From the NCBI RefSeq assembly GCF_014268275.3, contig NZ_CP077084.1:2480001-2544000 (forward strand): a stretch of 64,000 bases of DNA. Direction: 5' to 3'. This document shows, piece after piece, positions 16,471 to 25,101 of the stretch. Below the pieces are notes generated by a model. That model saw only the letters and a list, made by a program, of their open reading frames with translations, searched no databases and was not told the origin of the DNA. The first letter of the stretch is position 1, and every line of letters starts with the position of its first letter. This stretch comes from Pseudomonas tritici. Lineage in GTDB: Bacteria > Pseudomonadota > Gammaproteobacteria > Pseudomonadales > Pseudomonadaceae. A program made the position numbers and the translations under genes.

Positions 16471-17634
16471 CTAAACCACTAACCCTCCCACGACTGGCAC
16501 GATGATCAGCGTACTCAACGCCATAGAAAGCACGTTACCGATGTAGGGGTGGAAGTGAGCCGGCAACTTTCCCGCGATGGCGCACGCTAAAGGCGGAGCA
16601 ATCAATGCACCGAGCAGCGCACTTGAACCCATCACCATCCAACTTCCTCCATGGGTCAACACGGCAGCCGGTACCACTGACACCAAGGGAACATAGGTGG
16701 GATACCATCCTCGCTTGATCCACTCATGTCGCCAGATGACCACGCCCAGCGCAGACGTCAATGCTTGCGCGCCTATCAGGTGCAATATGAGGCCTGAGCC
16801 GTACGCCGGGCTCACGGGATTCAGGGCGTACGCCAATAGGACTCCCGCCAACAGACCCAGACTGGCTAGCTCGTTGCCGAAAAAAGGGGCTTCGGAGAAA
16901 TCTGCCAGCACCCGGCGCAGGCTCCAAGTCACGCCATAAGTGGGAAGAGCGGCAGGCTTCGGTTTGGCCGGTGGGGTAAAGTCCGAGCGCACCATAGAGG
17001 GCATCCAACGACATAGCATAAACGCGATCACGCTACCGATAGCCATGCCCATCACGTTGCCAATCACCGCCGGCAACCCCAGCGGCACGCAGACGACGTT
17101 GACGATCAACAGGCACATCGGCGTAACCAGCACTGCGCCGAGTGCTGCGCCAGTGAGGGTGACCTTCCACCCGCCGCCAAACATCAGCACCATGGCTGCC
17201 GGCAACGAGACGAACGCCGCGAACGTCGGTTGCCATGTCTCAGCGGTGACAGCCCATCCCCACAGCAAGTTGCTGAGTAGCAGGCCGAGCAACGAGCTGG
17301 TTATCAGCCAAGGCCATAATCCGGTCCCATAGGAAATGGAGAAACCTTGCCAGGCCTTCCCCTTCCGGCTGGCCCACCAGGCCAGGTAGGCACCTCCCAG
17401 CAGGCCGAGCGACGCCAGTTCATGTTTGTAGAAAGCGACCTCGCTGATATCGCCAAGTACCCAGCGCAGCCAGGCAACGGGGTGTGGAAGGCTTTGCACC
17501 ATATCGGTGTAGCCAGGCCAGGGCTCGGTGAACGCTAACCACACAATGATCAGAGCGCTGGTCAGCGCAATCACAACAACAGTCCTGTCAATGTTGGGCC
17601 AGGGGGTTCGTGGTTTTTCTAAGAGGTTACCCAT
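16471..17634 (-). CDS. Polytopic membrane protein with internal duplication, unknown function
   Basis: A 387-residue membrane protein with about ten hydrophobic helices, built as two similar halves. WLRWVLGDISEVAFYKHELASLGLL (from about residue 57) recurs as a related motif ending LADFSEAPFF-GNELASLGLL near residue 235. Each is followed by the pattern W-x-PT-x8-P-A followed by a GG-W stretch, then P and N-rich helices with VIGNVMGMA or YIGNVLSMA. I recognise no named family. It is the third gene of an operon after the flavoprotein and amidase genes, 14 nt from the amidase stop, with GGAGGG as its ribosome-binding site. Transport of the substrate or product of those enzymes is a natural inference. 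The ATG at 17634 is preferred over a TTG two codons upstream. Confidence 0.7.
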   Translation of the reverse strand: MGNLLEKPRTPWPNIDRTVVVIALTSALIIVWLAFTEPWPGYTDMVQSLPHPVAWLRWVLGDISEVAFYKHELASLGLLGGAYLAWWASRKGKAWQGFSISYGTGLWPWLITSSLLGLLLSNLLWGWAVTAETWQPTFAAFVSLPAAMVLMFGGGWKVTLTGAALGAVLVTPMCLLIVNVVCVPLGLPAVIGNVMGMAIGSVIAFMLCRWMPSMVRSDFTPPAKPKPAALPTYGVTWSLRRVLADFSEAPFFGNELASLGLLAGVLLAYALNPVSPAYGSGLILHLIGAQALTSALGVVIWRHEWIKRGWYPTYVPLVSVVPAAVLTHGGSWMVMGSSALLGALIAPPLACAIAGKLPAHFHPYIGNVLSMALSTLIIVPVVGGLVV

Positions 17635-17648
17635 AGTCAACCCTCCAA

Positions 17649-18536
17649 TCAGCGCGGCAGGGCAGGGTGTTGGGCGTAACCGAGCATTTGATCGTAGAGA
17701 TCATTGCGTCGATCGCGTTGCAGGTCGTTGAGGCTGTTCCAGATCGGTGCACTGCGGGCGCTGGTGATATCAATGTCGGCGAACAAAATCTCCTGGCGAT
17801 TGGCCGAAGCGACAGCGCCAATCGGCCAGCCATTGGTTCCGGCAATCAATGAGCATCCGAGGTAACGGGCGTTTCGCTCCTCGCCAATGCGGCTGGCGGC
17901 AGCGATAAACACGTTGTTGACGTGGGCGGCGGTCATCGTCAGGTATGACGCCATGCATTTGCCCGCTTCATCGAATAGCGGCGGTGGTGTCCACACCCAG
18001 TTGTTCAGGCTACAAATAATATCTGCGCCTTGTTGGCTGAGAATGCGTGGCACCTCCGGGAACCAGATGTCCCAGCAAATCAGCAAGCCAATACGGCCGA
18101 TCGGCGTTTCAAATACCGGAAAGCCTGTATCGCCGGGGGTGAACCAAAGCTTTTCCAGGTTCCACAAATGCGCTTTGCGGTATTTTCCGATGTAGCCTTC
18201 GGGCCCTAACAGCACGGCCGTATTGAATAGCTGCATACCGTCTATTTCACACAGGCCTGCTACCAGATACACCTGGTGCCTGCAGGCAAACTCTATCCAC
18301 GCTTGCACGCTGGTACCGTCTGGCACTCGCTCTGCGTGATCAAAAGCATCCTGGCGGCTGCTGAAGAAATACCCGCAATTGGTGAGCTCGGGCAACACGA
18401 TCAGGTTGGCTCCGCCGCTCGCGGCTTCGGCCGCCAGTGCGAGGCTCTGACTCAGGTTATTGGCGCGGTTGGCCATGCCGACCTGTGGATCAAGTTGAAT
18501 GACCGCTACGCGTGCAGGGCTTACTGGTTCGCTCAT
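17649..18536 (-). CDS. Nitrilase-superfamily carbon-nitrogen hydrolase (amidase)
   Basis: A 295-residue enzyme with the Glu-Lys-Cys triad of the superfamily in place: E50 in LIVLPELTNCGY, K121 in IGKYRKAHLWNLE, and C154 in IGLLICWDIWFPE. The pattern around the cysteine (CWDIWFPE) resembles N-carbamoyl or aliphatic amidases rather than true nitrilases. The upstream gene is an amino-acid 2-monooxygenase-like flavoprotein whose family makes an amide from an amino acid. This protein would then release ammonia and the free acid, as DavA does after DavB in lysine breakdown. The order of function is inferred from context, and the substrate is unknown. Confidence 0.88.
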   Translation of the reverse strand: MSEPVSPARVAVIQLDPQVGMANRANNLSQSLALAAEAASGGANLIVLPELTNCGYFFSSRQDAFDHAERVPDGTSVQAWIEFACRHQVYLVAGLCEIDGMQLFNTAVLLGPEGYIGKYRKAHLWNLEKLWFTPGDTGFPVFETPIGRIGLLICWDIWFPEVPRILSQQGADIICSLNNWVWTPPPLFDEAGKCMASYLTMTAAHVNNVFIAAASRIGEERNARYLGCSLIAGTNGWPIGAVASANRQEILFADIDITSARSAPIWNSLNDLQRDRRNDLYDQMLGYAQHPALPR

Positions 18537-18648
18537 TGAGGTGACCTCTTATTGTTATACAACCGGAAGATGGTTGGATGTTTATAAGAGGCGACAATAT
18601 GTTTAATTAAAAGTCAGACGGTTCTCGTTGCTACGTAGTCTATTTCCT

Positions 18649-20598
18649 TTATTGCTCGGTTTTGTATTCTGGGTAGTCCTGCATATCAAAGCCGCCGTTG
18701 AAGTTGGCGCGTGTTTTATTGCAGATGTTTATCACTGTGTCGACGGCGCCTCTGAAGCAAGGCTCAGTCCAGCCAGCATCAACGGAAAACGACTCGCCGC
18801 AGAGATAAAGTCCCGACTTATGAGAGAAGTCCCTGTTGTATTTCATTAAGGACACCGCGTGGTAGTAGGTGCCTGCGCGATAGAGCTTTGCACAACCCAG
18901 CGAGTGTTTGTCGTTCATCCAGCGTTGAACGACTGCCTGTTTACGGCCTATATACGGTGAGATTTTTTCTTTGATGTTTGTGGACTTCAAGAGGATTCGG
19001 TCTAGCTCCTTTATGCATTTATCGACCAGTTGTTCGTCGTCAAATACCGATAGCTTGGTAGCGTCGTCTTCCCACGTGTAGCTGAGCAGGATGCAGTCAT
19101 AGGTATTATTATTGTGGTAGCGGTAGGTATATACATCATGTAGCCAGCTGTCCGTAATGATCGCTTGAGGTATGTTTTTGTTATCTGAAAGAAACGACTT
19201 TTTCAGTGGGGCGTAGACTTTGCAGCTGGTTTCCCAGTGGGCGGTTTTATAGGCTTCTATAATGTCGAATGGGAGTGTTTTCTGGTTGAAGTTTTCAATT
19301 GGTATTTGTGTCTCGATCAGCCAGGAGGGGAGTGTCATTACGACAGAGTCACAATCGATAAATACGTTTTCCGTTTGATCTTTTTGTGTGGCGTTCCAGC
19401 TGTAATACACGCGTATTTTTCCGTCCTTGAGTTTTTTCAGTTTTGTCACTGCACTGCGGGTCAGTAAACCGGATGGGCTCTTTAAAAGGTGTTCGTACAA
19501 AGATTCATCAGTCTCGTCGGGCTTTATGAATAGCAGCGATTCCGCCAGCGATCCAAGGCCAATATAGTGTGGTTTGTTAAATTTAAGCCCTCTGGAGTCC
19601 AGGGTCTCTTTAGCATCCAGGTACGGTGCGTCCATGGGGGTACCGTCTGCGTCAACCCGACCGTGAATCAACTGCAGATGACTGCTGAATCCAAATATCG
19701 CCGTGCGCAGAGGGTAAAGCGCGCATACGTCATAGAAGGCGCCCCAACTACCATCACCAATTCCGATGGCGTAGAAAACCGCAGATTCCTGGGCACTCAT
19801 ACCCAGGCCGCCAAAGTTTCCAGGATCACTGTGGTGCCACGTATCAATACTTGGCAGCTTGACCAGGTCCCGAAAGGACATACCTTCGTATTTTCTTACT
19901 ATCGATGCCCACATGTCCTCCCAGCGTTCGGATCCGTAATATTCGGAGACGCACAGCGTCATACGCTCGGCAAATGTCTTCCATTTCGCGAAAACGTTAC
20001 CCAGCGTTTGCCCTGGCGGGGCTGTTTTTCCATCGGCGTTTTTCCATATCAGTAGGGTGGGTTCACTGCTGTTATCTATGCTCCCTTCTCTTAGGAATAT
20101 ACCGGTTGAGCGGACTGCCGGGCTGCCCGGGTTTGGAAAGTCTGAATGGCGCAAATCGAATTCGTTAGCGTAATAGGCCATCAGTGAACGACCGTCTTTG
20201 GGCGGCTCATTTGTCTTGTTGAAGAACGGCATCCTCATTGCACCCATCTCGAAAGGGGGCCTGCCTGGCGTGTTGGTGTGATTGCTCCCAAGGGCGGTAA
20301 GGTGTCGGCCGCCAATACGCTTGGATTTTTCAAGTAAGGTAATGTTTGTGAACCCGCACCTGTAAAGCTCGCGCGCAGTCGTCAGGCCGGTAATGCCAGC
20401 GCCAATAACGCAGATTTTATGATCGGGTTCAGTGGCGTGGGCAATCCCGTTTACCTGTTCAACCAACGCGCGATAGTCAAAGCACAGGTCGGGTGGATTG
20501 GGGAATGTTGCCCTCCATTTGTTCTCGGTAGAGCGCTTTTCTCGATGCTGCCGCTGGGCAATGTCTGCGGGGTAGTTGAAGCCGGAACCGATGGTCAT
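18649..20598 (-). CDS. Flavin amine oxidase-type amino-acid 2-monooxygenase/oxidase
   Basis: A 649-residue FAD enzyme. GAGITGLTTAREL (66-78) with E90 forms the Rossmann fingerprint, RIGGR follows (94-98), and the C-terminal GLYLCGESFS-VDAGWTEPCF segment closes the FAD site as in L-amino-acid oxidases. The N-terminal 60 residues precede the FAD motif, as in phenylalanine and lysine 2-monooxygenases. Length and layout fit that group, which converts amino acids to amides by oxidative decarboxylation, although a simple oxidase is possible. Base composition is clearly more AT-rich than in neighbouring genes, with many AT-ending codons, which suggests recent transfer. It is first in an operon with an amidase and a duplicated membrane protein. 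Confidence 0.85.
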   Translation of the reverse strand: MTIGSGFNYPADIAQRQHREKRSTENKWRATFPNPPDLCFDYRALVEQVNGIAHATEPDHKICVIGAGITGLTTARELYRCGFTNITLLEKSKRIGGRHLTALGSNHTNTPGRPPFEMGAMRMPFFNKTNEPPKDGRSLMAYYANEFDLRHSDFPNPGSPAVRSTGIFLREGSIDNSSEPTLLIWKNADGKTAPPGQTLGNVFAKWKTFAERMTLCVSEYYGSERWEDMWASIVRKYEGMSFRDLVKLPSIDTWHHSDPGNFGGLGMSAQESAVFYAIGIGDGSWGAFYDVCALYPLRTAIFGFSSHLQLIHGRVDADGTPMDAPYLDAKETLDSRGLKFNKPHYIGLGSLAESLLFIKPDETDESLYEHLLKSPSGLLTRSAVTKLKKLKDGKIRVYYSWNATQKDQTENVFIDCDSVVMTLPSWLIETQIPIENFNQKTLPFDIIEAYKTAHWETSCKVYAPLKKSFLSDNKNIPQAIITDSWLHDVYTYRYHNNNTYDCILLSYTWEDDATKLSVFDDEQLVDKCIKELDRILLKSTNIKEKISPYIGRKQAVVQRWMNDKHSLGCAKLYRAGTYYHAVSLMKYNRDFSHKSGLYLCGESFSVDAGWTEPCFRGAVDTVINICNKTRANFNGGFDMQDYPEYKTEQ

Positions 20599-20859
20599 TC
20601 TGATATTCCCTATTCAGAGTAATGAACGCTTCATAGGTTGAGCGTTGGCACTGGACGCGAGAAATAGTCTGAAGGTGTTTTTGGGGGAGGGAGCGTCGTG
20701 TTTTTTTGTAAGTGCATTTCAAGCAGCAAGCGCAGAGAGAACCCTCTCCCCCTGAAAGGCGCTGCGGCGTGTCGCAACTATCAGTGTTGCGTTTGAAGCT
20801 TGCCAAACCCGTTTGATTCTGGGAAAAACGCCATCCTTTGCGTCCTAATGAGACCCCCC

Positions 20860-21204
20860 ATGAGCCACGACGAACTCCAGATCACCGACATCCGCCTCGG
20901 CACCGGCAAAGCCGTGGTCAAGGGCGCGTTGATTAACACCCAATACACCGGCACCCTGGAGGACGGCACGGTATTCGATTCGTCCTGGGAGCGCGGCAAG
21001 CCGTTCCAGTGTGTGATCGGCACCGGGCGGGTGATCAAGGGCTGGGACCAGGGTTTGATGGGTATGCAGGTGGGCGGTGTTCGCACCTTGTTCGTGCCGG
21101 CGCATCTGGCGTATGGCGAACGGTCGATGGGCGCGCATATCAAGCCCAACAGCAACCTGCGTTTTGAGATTGAGTTGTTGGAAGTGCTGACGCGAGATGA
21201 TTGA
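20860..21204 (+). CDS. FKBP-type peptidyl-prolyl cis-trans isomerase
   Basis: A 114-residue single FKBP domain without signal peptide, so cytoplasmic. Hallmarks are INTQYTGTLEDGTVFDSSWERGKPF, VIKGWDQGLMGMQVGG and YGERSMGAHIKPNSNLRFEIELLEV. They cover the active-site Tyr, Phe, Asp, Trp and terminal strand of the fold. It would catalyse prolyl isomerisation during protein folding. The ATG at 20860 matches the family start. A GNAT gene begins 6 nt after its stop, so the two are probably co-transcribed. About 215 nt upstream without a gene separate it from the divergent flavoprotein gene. Confidence 0.92.
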   Translation: MSHDELQITDIRLGTGKAVVKGALINTQYTGTLEDGTVFDSSWERGKPFQCVIGTGRVIKGWDQGLMGMQVGGVRTLFVPAHLAYGERSMGAHIKPNSNLRFEIELLEVLTRDD

Positions 21205-21210
21205 GGGCGG

Positions 21211-21816
21211 ATGAACATGGATGTTGATGAGCACGTGTTGCCCGCTTGCTCTGTTGCAGGTATTCGGGTGGTTGAGCTGTGCGCTAGCGACGAGGCCGAT
21301 CTGCAACGGTTTTTCGAGCGAGCGCCGGATTATTTCATTGCGGTGAACGGCGAGCCGGCCACGCCGACTGAGGCGTGCGAGGAGTTGCACGGGCAACTGC
21401 CCACAGGATGGACCTGCCGCCGGATGTATTGGCTGGGTTATCGCGATGCTGACGACCGATTGGTCGCGGTGGTGAACATTGCCGCTGACTTGCTGGCGAG
21501 CGGGGTGTGGCATATCGGGCTGCTGCTGGTCGATTCGTGCCTGCATGGCACTGGCCTTGCGCAACGACTGCATGCGGACCTTGAAGTATGGGCTGCGAAG
21601 AAGGGCGCCCAATGGCTGCGGTTGACGGTGGTTATCGGCAATATCAAAGCCGAGCGTTTCTGGCCCAGGCTTGGGTATGTGCAGGTACGTACGCGGGAGG
21701 GCGTGACGATGGGACGGCAGGTGAACCGGGTGTCGATTCAGGTCAAGGCGCTGGCGGGTGGGGCGGTTGAGGATTACTTGAGGCGGGTGGCGAGGGATCG
21801 ACCGGGTACGCCATAG
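21211..21816 (+). CDS. GNAT-family N-acetyltransferase
   Basis: A 201-residue acetyltransferase. The acetyl-CoA pocket shows as WHIGLLLVDSCLHGTGLAQRLHADLEVWA near residues 95-125, a variant of the Q/R-x-x-G-x-G/A loop. The strand LRLTVVIGNIKAERFWPRLGYVQV follows, typical of motif B. The 3' part (MGRQVNRVSIQVKAL) is usual for GNAT enzymes of Pseudomonas. The acceptor amine is unknown. It lies 6 nt after the FKBP isomerase gene. Confidence 0.85.
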   Translation: MNMDVDEHVLPACSVAGIRVVELCASDEADLQRFFERAPDYFIAVNGEPATPTEACEELHGQLPTGWTCRRMYWLGYRDADDRLVAVVNIAADLLASGVWHIGLLLVDSCLHGTGLAQRLHADLEVWAAKKGAQWLRLTVVIGNIKAERFWPRLGYVQVRTREGVTMGRQVNRVSIQVKALAGGAVEDYLRRVARDRPGTP

Positions 21817-21837
21817 CAACGGATGTACGCCAATCGG

Positions 21838-21925
21838 TGTGGGAGCTGGCTTGCCTGCGATGGCGGCCTTTCAGCATAGCCCCATTGCCTGACACTGCGC
21901 CATCGCAGGCAAGCCAGCTCCCACA
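21838..21925. repeat. REP doublet
   Basis: Two inverted REP units (TGTGGGAGCTGGCTTGCC and its complement), with GCGATGGC/GCCATCGC paired inside, span 88 nt directly after the GNAT gene. It may also end transcription there. Confidence 0.85.
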
Positions 21926-22059
21926 TTTGATCTTCAGCGTATCCGGGAAAACGGCTTTCCTGAACCCACCCTGAAGAATCTTCTCATTCCCCATCGGGAA
22001 ACTTTCCTACGGTTTACTCTCCTGAAGTCGGGGCGTAAGCTTCGCGCGTTTTCATCAAT

Positions 22060-22372
22060 AGCGGAGACCCTCAGTGGGTACTTGTTCGAGTGACAGTAGT
22101 CGGCCGGTTCTGGTAACCGGCACAGGCTTGGCAAGGTAACGCGCATTCTTCCGATGCCGTTGTCTCGCCAATAAAAGCGAGAAGCGGCATCCCGGCAGTA
22201 GCCAGTCCTGGCGCCTGCCCGAATCCCTCTCATCGACGCTGACCAGCACCTGACTCACCTCGGGATGCTACGGACGCGCCTGCCTTTACGGTGGGCGGGC
22301 CAAGCTGACTGTGCCTGTAAAATGGCGCGGGGCAGACGGCCGTACCTGCACGAGTGTTTCCTCGCGCAGGAG
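22060..22372 (+). promoter_or_regulatory. Structured mgtA leader, candidate riboswitch or cation-sensing RNA
   Basis: The roughly 300 nt before mgtA hold no gene but several strong hairpins. ACCC/GGGT lies at 22067-22079. GCCGGTT/AACCGGC lies at 22103-22121. A two-part stem GATGCCG + CTCGC / GCGAG + CGGCATC lies at 22153-22191. The last hairpin (22345-22370, CCTGC-CGAG with CTCG-GCAGG around one mismatch) pairs with the AGG of the AGGAG ribosome-binding site of mgtA. This layout fits ligand-controlled translation. I could not match it to the M-box consensus from memory. The promoter is not clear. Confidence 0.5.
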
Positions 22373-22379
22373 TAACACC

Positions 22380-25085
22380 ATGAACTTCACGCTGCTCAAA
22401 GAGTTCTTCGCCGGCTTCCTGCGGACCCGGCATATTGCCCGGCATTTCCGCCGCCTGGCGATGCTCGAAACCGTGACCGACGCCAGTGTCAGCCGCGAAG
22501 TACCACCGACCCTGGCACAAACCCTGGTGGTCTCGGCCAACAACAGCGCCGTGCAATTGCTAGGCACGCTAGGCAGTCATTCCGAAGGTTTGAACACCCA
22601 AGAGGCCGATGCCCTGCGCGTGCAATACGGCTTCAACGAAGTCGAGCATGAGCAGCCGCTGCCCTGGTGGGTGCACCTGTGGCACTGCTACAAGAACCCG
22701 TTCAACCTCTTGCTGACCCTGTTGGCAGTCATCTCCTGGCTGACCGAAGACATGAAGGCCGCCACGGTGATTTTCTCCATGGTAGTGCTGTCGACGCTGC
22801 TGCGTTTCTGGCAGGAGGCCAAATCCAACAAGGCCGCCGATGCACTGAAGGCCATGGTGAGCAACACCGCCACGGTGCTGCGTCGCGATGAGGCCAAGCG
22901 CATCGAGTTACCGATCAAGCAGTTGGTGCCCGGCGACCTCATTGTGCTTTCGGCCGGCGACATGATCCCGGCCGACTGCCGTGTGCTCAGCGCAAAGGAC
23001 CTGTTCGTCAGCCAAGCGGCGATGACCGGGGAATCGATGCCGGTGGAGAAGTTCGCCCAGCAGCAGGACGCCAACACCCGCAACCCGCTGGACCTGGAGA
23101 ATATTCTGTTCATGGGCACCAACGTGGTGTCCGGCGCGGCGACGGCGGTGATCCTGACCACCGGTAACAGCACCTATTTCGGCGCGTTGGCCCAGCGTGT
23201 GACGGCCACCGACCGCGCGACCACGTCGTTCCAGCACGGCGTTAACAAAGTCAGCTGGTTGCTCATTCGGTTCATGTTCGTGATGGCGCCACTGGTGCTG
23301 TTCATCAACGGTTTCACCAAGGGTGACTGGACTGAGGCGCTGCTGTTTGCATTGTCGATTGCCGTGGGCCTCACCCCGGAAATGTTGCCGATGATCGTCA
23401 CCTCCACCCTGGCCAAGGGCGCGGTGTTTCTGTCGCGCAAAAAGGTCATCGTCAAGCGCCTGGACGCGATCCAGAATTTCGGCGCCATGGATGTGCTGTG
23501 CACCGACAAGACCGGCACGCTGACCCAGGACAGGATTTTCCTGGCGCGCCATGTGGACGTGTGGGGCGAAGAGTCCGACGATGTGCTGGAAATGGCCTAC
23601 CTCAACAGCTACTACCAGACGGGTCTGAAAAACCTGCTGGACGTGGCGGTGCTGGAGCACGTGGAGGTGCATCGCGAGCTGAAAGTCGGCACCGCGTTCC
23701 ACAAGGTCGATGAGATCCCGTTCGATTTCAATCGTCGCCGCATGTCGGTGGTAGTGGCCGAGGAAGGCTTGCCGCACCTGTTAATTTGCAAGGGTGCCGT
23801 GGAGGAAATCCTCTCGGTGTGCAACAACGTGCGCCATGGCGACACCAACGAGGCGCTGACCGATGAACTGCTGGCACGTATTCGCCAGGTCACCGCTGCG
23901 TTCAACGAAGAAGGCTTGCGCGTGGTGGCCGTGGCCGCGCAACCGATGGCACCGGGGCGCGACACCTACAGCCTGGCGGATGAGCAAAACCTCACGCTGA
24001 TCGGCTACGTGGCTTTCCTCGACCCACCGAAGGAAAGCACCGCACCCGCCCTCAAGGCGCTCAAAGCCCATGGCGTCGCGGTAAAAGTGCTGACCGGTGA
24101 CAACGAGCTGGTCACCGCCAAAATCTGCCGCGAAGTGGGCCTGGAGCAACAAGGCCTGCTGATGGGCAACGACATCGAGGACATGACCGACGCCGAGCTG
24201 GCAGAGGCTGTGGAAACCACCAACGTGTTCGCCAAGCTGACGCCGAGCCACAAGGAGCGCATCGTGCGCCTGCTCAAGGCTAACGGACATGTGGTGGGCT
24301 TTATGGGCGATGGCATCAACGATGCGCCGGCGTTGCGTACCGCTGACATCGGTATTTCGGTGGACAGCGCGGTGGATATTGCCAAGGAAGCCGCCGACAT
24401 CATCCTGCTGGAAAAGAGCCTGATGATCCTGGAGGAGGGCGTGCTGGAGGGGCGGCGTACCTTCGCCAACATGCTCAAGTACATCAAGATGACCGCCAGT
24501 TCCAACTTTGGCAACGTGTTCTCGGTGCTGGTGGCCAGTGCATTTATCCCGTTCCTGCCGATGCTGCCGATGCATTTGCTGGTGCAGAACCTGCTGTATG
24601 ACATTTCGCAGATCGCGATTCCGTTCGATAACGTCGATGAAGAAATGCTCGCCAAGCCACAACGCTGGCAACCGGGCGATGTCGGCCGTTTCATGCTGTT
24701 TTTCGGGCCGATCAGTTCGATCTTTGACATCACCACGTTTGCACTCATGTGGTATGTCTTCGATGCCAACACCCCCGACCACCAGACCCTGTTCCAGTCC
24801 GGCTGGTTTGTGGTGGGGCTGCTGACCCAGACGCTGATCGTGCACATGATCCGCACCCCGAAAATCCCCTTCCTGCAAAGCCGTGCGGCGATGCCGTTGA
24901 TGGTGATGACCGGCGTGATCATGGCCGTGGGGATTTTCCTGCCGATGGGACCGTTGGCGCATTACTTTAAATTGCAGGCGCTGCCATCGCTGTACTTTGT
25001 GTTCCTGCCCGTGATCCTGCTGGCGTACATGGCCCTGACCCAGGCGGTGAAGGGTTACTACATCCGTAAGTTTGGCTGGCAATAA
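22380..25085 (+). CDS. mgtA: Magnesium-transporting P-type ATPase
   Basis: A 901-residue P3B-type ATPase that imports Mg2+ across the inner membrane. DKTGTLTQD holds the phosphorylated aspartate. AAMTGES lies in the actuator domain, KVLTGDNELVT and GFMGDGINDAPALR in the nucleotide and phosphorylation domains, and the cation-site helix contains GLTPEMLPMIVT. Ten transmembrane helices are arranged as 2-2-6. The length matches MgtA. The ATG at 22380 follows AGGAG, which is partly sequestered in a hairpin. mgtC follows 16 nt later, a classic Mg2+-starvation pair. PhoPQ control is likely by analogy, but I saw no clear PhoP box. Confidence 0.96.
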   Translation: MNFTLLKEFFAGFLRTRHIARHFRRLAMLETVTDASVSREVPPTLAQTLVVSANNSAVQLLGTLGSHSEGLNTQEADALRVQYGFNEVEHEQPLPWWVHLWHCYKNPFNLLLTLLAVISWLTEDMKAATVIFSMVVLSTLLRFWQEAKSNKAADALKAMVSNTATVLRRDEAKRIELPIKQLVPGDLIVLSAGDMIPADCRVLSAKDLFVSQAAMTGESMPVEKFAQQQDANTRNPLDLENILFMGTNVVSGAATAVILTTGNSTYFGALAQRVTATDRATTSFQHGVNKVSWLLIRFMFVMAPLVLFINGFTKGDWTEALLFALSIAVGLTPEMLPMIVTSTLAKGAVFLSRKKVIVKRLDAIQNFGAMDVLCTDKTGTLTQDRIFLARHVDVWGEESDDVLEMAYLNSYYQTGLKNLLDVAVLEHVEVHRELKVGTAFHKVDEIPFDFNRRRMSVVVAEEGLPHLLICKGAVEEILSVCNNVRHGDTNEALTDELLARIRQVTAAFNEEGLRVVAVAAQPMAPGRDTYSLADEQNLTLIGYVAFLDPPKESTAPALKALKAHGVAVKVLTGDNELVTAKICREVGLEQQGLLMGNDIEDMTDAELAEAVETTNVFAKLTPSHKERIVRLLKANGHVVGFMGDGINDAPALRTADIGISVDSAVDIAKEAADIILLEKSLMILEEGVLEGRRTFANMLKYIKMTASSNFGNVFSVLVASAFIPFLPMLPMHLLVQNLLYDISQIAIPFDNVDEEMLAKPQRWQPGDVGRFMLFFGPISSIFDITTFALMWYVFDANTPDHQTLFQSGWFVVGLLTQTLIVHMIRTPKIPFLQSRAAMPLMVMTGVIMAVGIFLPMGPLAHYFKLQALPSLYFVFLPVILLAYMALTQAVKGYYIRKFGWQ

Positions 25086-25101
25086 ACAGGGACGATTTCC
25101 T

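Noticed and set aside
20683..20752. G-rich/C-rich inverted stretches (GGGGGAGGG, CCCTCTCCCCC) as a terminator
   Set aside because: The arms pair poorly, the loop is about 50 nt, and the site lies between divergent genes, where no terminator is needed.
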